Shown here piece after piece: positions 5,009 through 5,949 of a stretch of DNA of 5,949 nt (positions within the stretch are counted from its first letter, which is position 1; each line of letters begins with the position of its first letter). Position numbers and translations under genes: made by a program. A model generated the notes under the pieces. That model was given only the letters and a program-made list of their open reading frames with translations, did not search any database and was not told the DNA's origin. This stretch comes from an uncultured Alcaligenaceae bacterium (GTDB lineage: Bacteria > Pseudomonadota > Gammaproteobacteria > Burkholderiales > Burkholderiaceae_B): the NCBI GenBank assembly GCA_937908115.1, contig CALEQZ010000055.1, positions 1 through 5,949 of the forward strand. The letters run 5' to 3'.

Positions 5009-5057
5009 GCACCTCCTAGACTCAAAACAAAAAGAGTTGAAGACGAACTACAAAAAA

Positions 5058-5182
5058 CAAAGAACTTGAACTGCCCCGGCCAGCTTGCGATGACCGGTAC
5101 CGACCTACGCAACATGGTTCAAAGAACAGGCACTACTTCAAGAAAAACGTTGGACTCGAAGGACTGCACAGTGTCAAAGAAC
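5058..5182. repeat. Three dispersed copies of CAAAGAAC (GTTCTTTG on the transcript)
   Basis: Perfect copies of the 8-mer occur in the same orientation at 5058-5065, 5120-5127 and 5175-5182, start-to-start spacings of 62 and 55 bp. The middle copy is part of GTTCAAAGAAC (5117-5127), an inverted repeat with a 3-nt centre; the first is followed by TTGAAC. On the minus strand the copies read GTTCTTTG; the 5175-5182 copy continues as GTTCTTTGACA. The first two transcribed copies resemble the boxA antitermination element of rRNA leaders (core CTCTTTAACA in E. coli). Function is unknown. Confidence 0.6.
5149..5177 (-). promoter_or_regulatory. Candidate ftsZ promoter with a consensus -35 box
   Basis: The minus strand contains TTGACA (5172-5177), a perfect sigma-70 -35 hexamer, then a 17-bp spacer and TCCAAC (5149-5154), matching TATAAT at only 3 of 6. 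It lies just after the ftsA stop and would give an ftsZ leader of about 260 nt. The weak -10 box makes this tentative. ftsZ may also be read from promoters inside ftsA or further upstream, as in E. coli. Confidence 0.3.
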
Positions 5183-5202
5183 GTATGCGACGGGGCATCG
5201 CG

Positions 5203-5949
5203 TCAAAAATTCCCCAAAAACCACTCTTTCATACGAGCGAAAATCTGTGACACATTTCCCGTCTGCTGCGCCGCCTTGCGGCCGCGCATGCGCTGCATGC
5301 GGGCTTCGGCCAGCAAACCCATCACGGTGGAGAAGCGCGGGCTGCGAACCACGTCCGCCAGGCTGCCGGAATACTCGGGAACGCCCAGCCGCACGGGTTT
5401 CAGGAAAATGTCTTCCGCCAGCTCCACGATGCCTGGCATCTGCGACGTGCCGCCCGTCAGCACGATGCCCGACGACAGCAGCTCGTCGTAGCCCGACTCG
5501 CGGATCACCTGTTGCACGAAGGTGAACAACTCCTCCACGCGCGGCTCGATCACGGCACCCAGTGCCTGGCGCGACAGCTGGCGCGGCCCCCGGTCTCCCA
5601 GGCCAGGCACCTCGATGCGATCGTCCGGGCTGGCGAGCACCTGCTTGGCCACGCCATAGCGCAGCTTGATTTCTTCTGCATCGGGCGTGGGCGTGCGCAG
5701 CGCGGCGGCAATGTCGCCGGTGATCTGGTCGCCGGCGATGGGGATGACCGCGGTATGGCGTATCGCGCCGCCCGTAAAGATGGCGATGTCGGTCGTGCCG
5801 CCCCCGATGTCCACGAGCGCCACGCCCAGCTCCTTCTCGTCCGGGGTCAGGCAGGCAAGGCTCGAGGCGAGGGGCTGCAGTATCAGGTCCTGCACTTCCA
5901 GGCCGCAGCGGCGCACGCACTTGACGATGTTCTGCGCCGCGCTGACCGC
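5203..5949 (-). CDS. ftsA: Cell division protein FtsA, C-terminal part (truncated by window edge)
   Basis: Actin-like ATPase that tethers FtsZ filaments to the inner membrane and signals to the divisome. The window shows the last 248 residues; by comparison with the usual 410-420, about 160-170 N-terminal residues lie beyond the right edge. The visible part starts AVSAAQNIVKC. It contains the phosphate-2 motif VDIGGGTTD (visible residues 46-54), the TGGAIRHTAVIPIAG strand region, and the adenosine-binding motif GIVLTGGTSQMPG (161-173). It ends in the amphipathic membrane-targeting helix QIFARMKEWFLGNF, complete at the C-terminus. The stop is TGA at 5203-5205. A GTG at 5914-5916 is internal, not a start: the family sequence clearly continues upstream of it. 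It lies upstream of ftsZ on the same strand, the standard dcw order. Confidence 0.97.
   Translation of the reverse strand, partial: AVSAAQNIVKCVRRCGLEVQDLILQPLASSLACLTPDEKELGVALVDIGGGTTDIAIFTGGAIRHTAVIPIAGDQITGDIAAALRTPTPDAEEIKLRYGVAKQVLASPDDRIEVPGLGDRGPRQLSRQALGAVIEPRVEELFTFVQQVIRESGYDELLSSGIVLTGGTSQMPGIVELAEDIFLKPVRLGVPEYSGSLADVVRSPRFSTVMGLLAEARMQRMRGRKAAQQTGNVSQIFARMKEWFLGNF

Larger units (their letters stand above)
4882..5202 (-). other. AT-rich ftsA-ftsZ intergenic region (ftsZ promoter and leader)
   Basis: This 321-bp spacer is much longer than the short ftsA-ftsZ gap of E. coli. It contrasts with its surroundings: 5021-5070 is only about 30% GC. In transcription order it holds a TTGACA promoter candidate, three GTTCTTTG copies, and a U-rich stretch (5021-5062). 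Then come an isolated perfect AGGAGG (5012-5017), two tiny ORFs, a long inverted repeat enclosing a small hairpin, a 7-bp tandem repeat, and the ftsZ ribosome site. A plus-strand frame crossing the region continues antisense into ftsA and is not credible. The whole probably acts as the promoter and untranslated leader of ftsZ. Confidence 0.6.

Noticed and set aside
5117..5127. GTTCAAAGAAC as a LexA (SOS) operator controlling division
   Set aside because: The spacing fits none of the LexA boxes I know (CTGT-N8-ACAG, GTTC-N7-GTTC, GAAC-N4-GTTC).
4940..5491. 183-codon plus-strand frame crossing the ftsA-ftsZ spacer
   Set aside because: Half lies antisense to the well-conserved ftsA C-terminus and the remainder has no family character.

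Overview
The window is a conserved housekeeping block of a GC-rich betaproteobacterium: the distal end of the division/cell-wall (dcw) cluster running into the lpxC-secA region. The order ftsA, ftsZ, Prx5-type peroxiredoxin, lpxC, DUF721/dciA, M23 peptidase, (secA) is one I associate with Burkholderiales; an Alcaligenaceae-type genome (Bordetella/Achromobacter relatives) is my best guess. That placement rests on gene order and protein character, not on a database search.

Layout, read on the minus strand from right to left. The C-terminal 248 residues of FtsA enter at the right edge. A 321-bp AT-rich spacer follows, then ftsZ (391 aa). A 253-bp spacer with a terminator-like hairpin separates ftsZ from a 167-aa peroxiredoxin. 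A 180-bp spacer rich in inverted repeats leads to lpxC (307 aa). The next gene, a 173-aa DUF721/DciA-family protein, lies on the plus strand: it converges on lpxC (36 bp between stop codons) and diverges from the M23 peptidase gene (90 bp between start codons). The 320-aa membrane-anchored M23 (LytM) peptidase runs left, followed by a 230-bp structured GC-rich spacer. At bases 1-3 there is a minus-strand ATG with a good Shine-Dalgarno, probably the start of secA.

How the genes fit together: FtsA and FtsZ build the Z-ring; LpxC commits UDP-GlcNAc precursors to lipid A; the M23 protein probably trims peptidoglycan; SecA (just outside) drives export; DciA loads the replicative helicase. The peroxiredoxin detoxifies peroxides and has no obvious direct link to envelope growth.

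All six genes look intact apart from ftsA, which is cut by the window edge. I see no mobile element, CRISPR array, RNA gene or new multigene system. The least explained sequence is non-coding, chiefly the ftsA-ftsZ spacer. It holds three CAAAGAAC copies, a three-copy 7-bp tandem repeat, a long inverted repeat, and two tiny reading frames that chain into the ftsZ start through 4-nt overlaps. Perfect palindromes also sit at the -35 position of the candidate lpxC and peroxiredoxin promoters.
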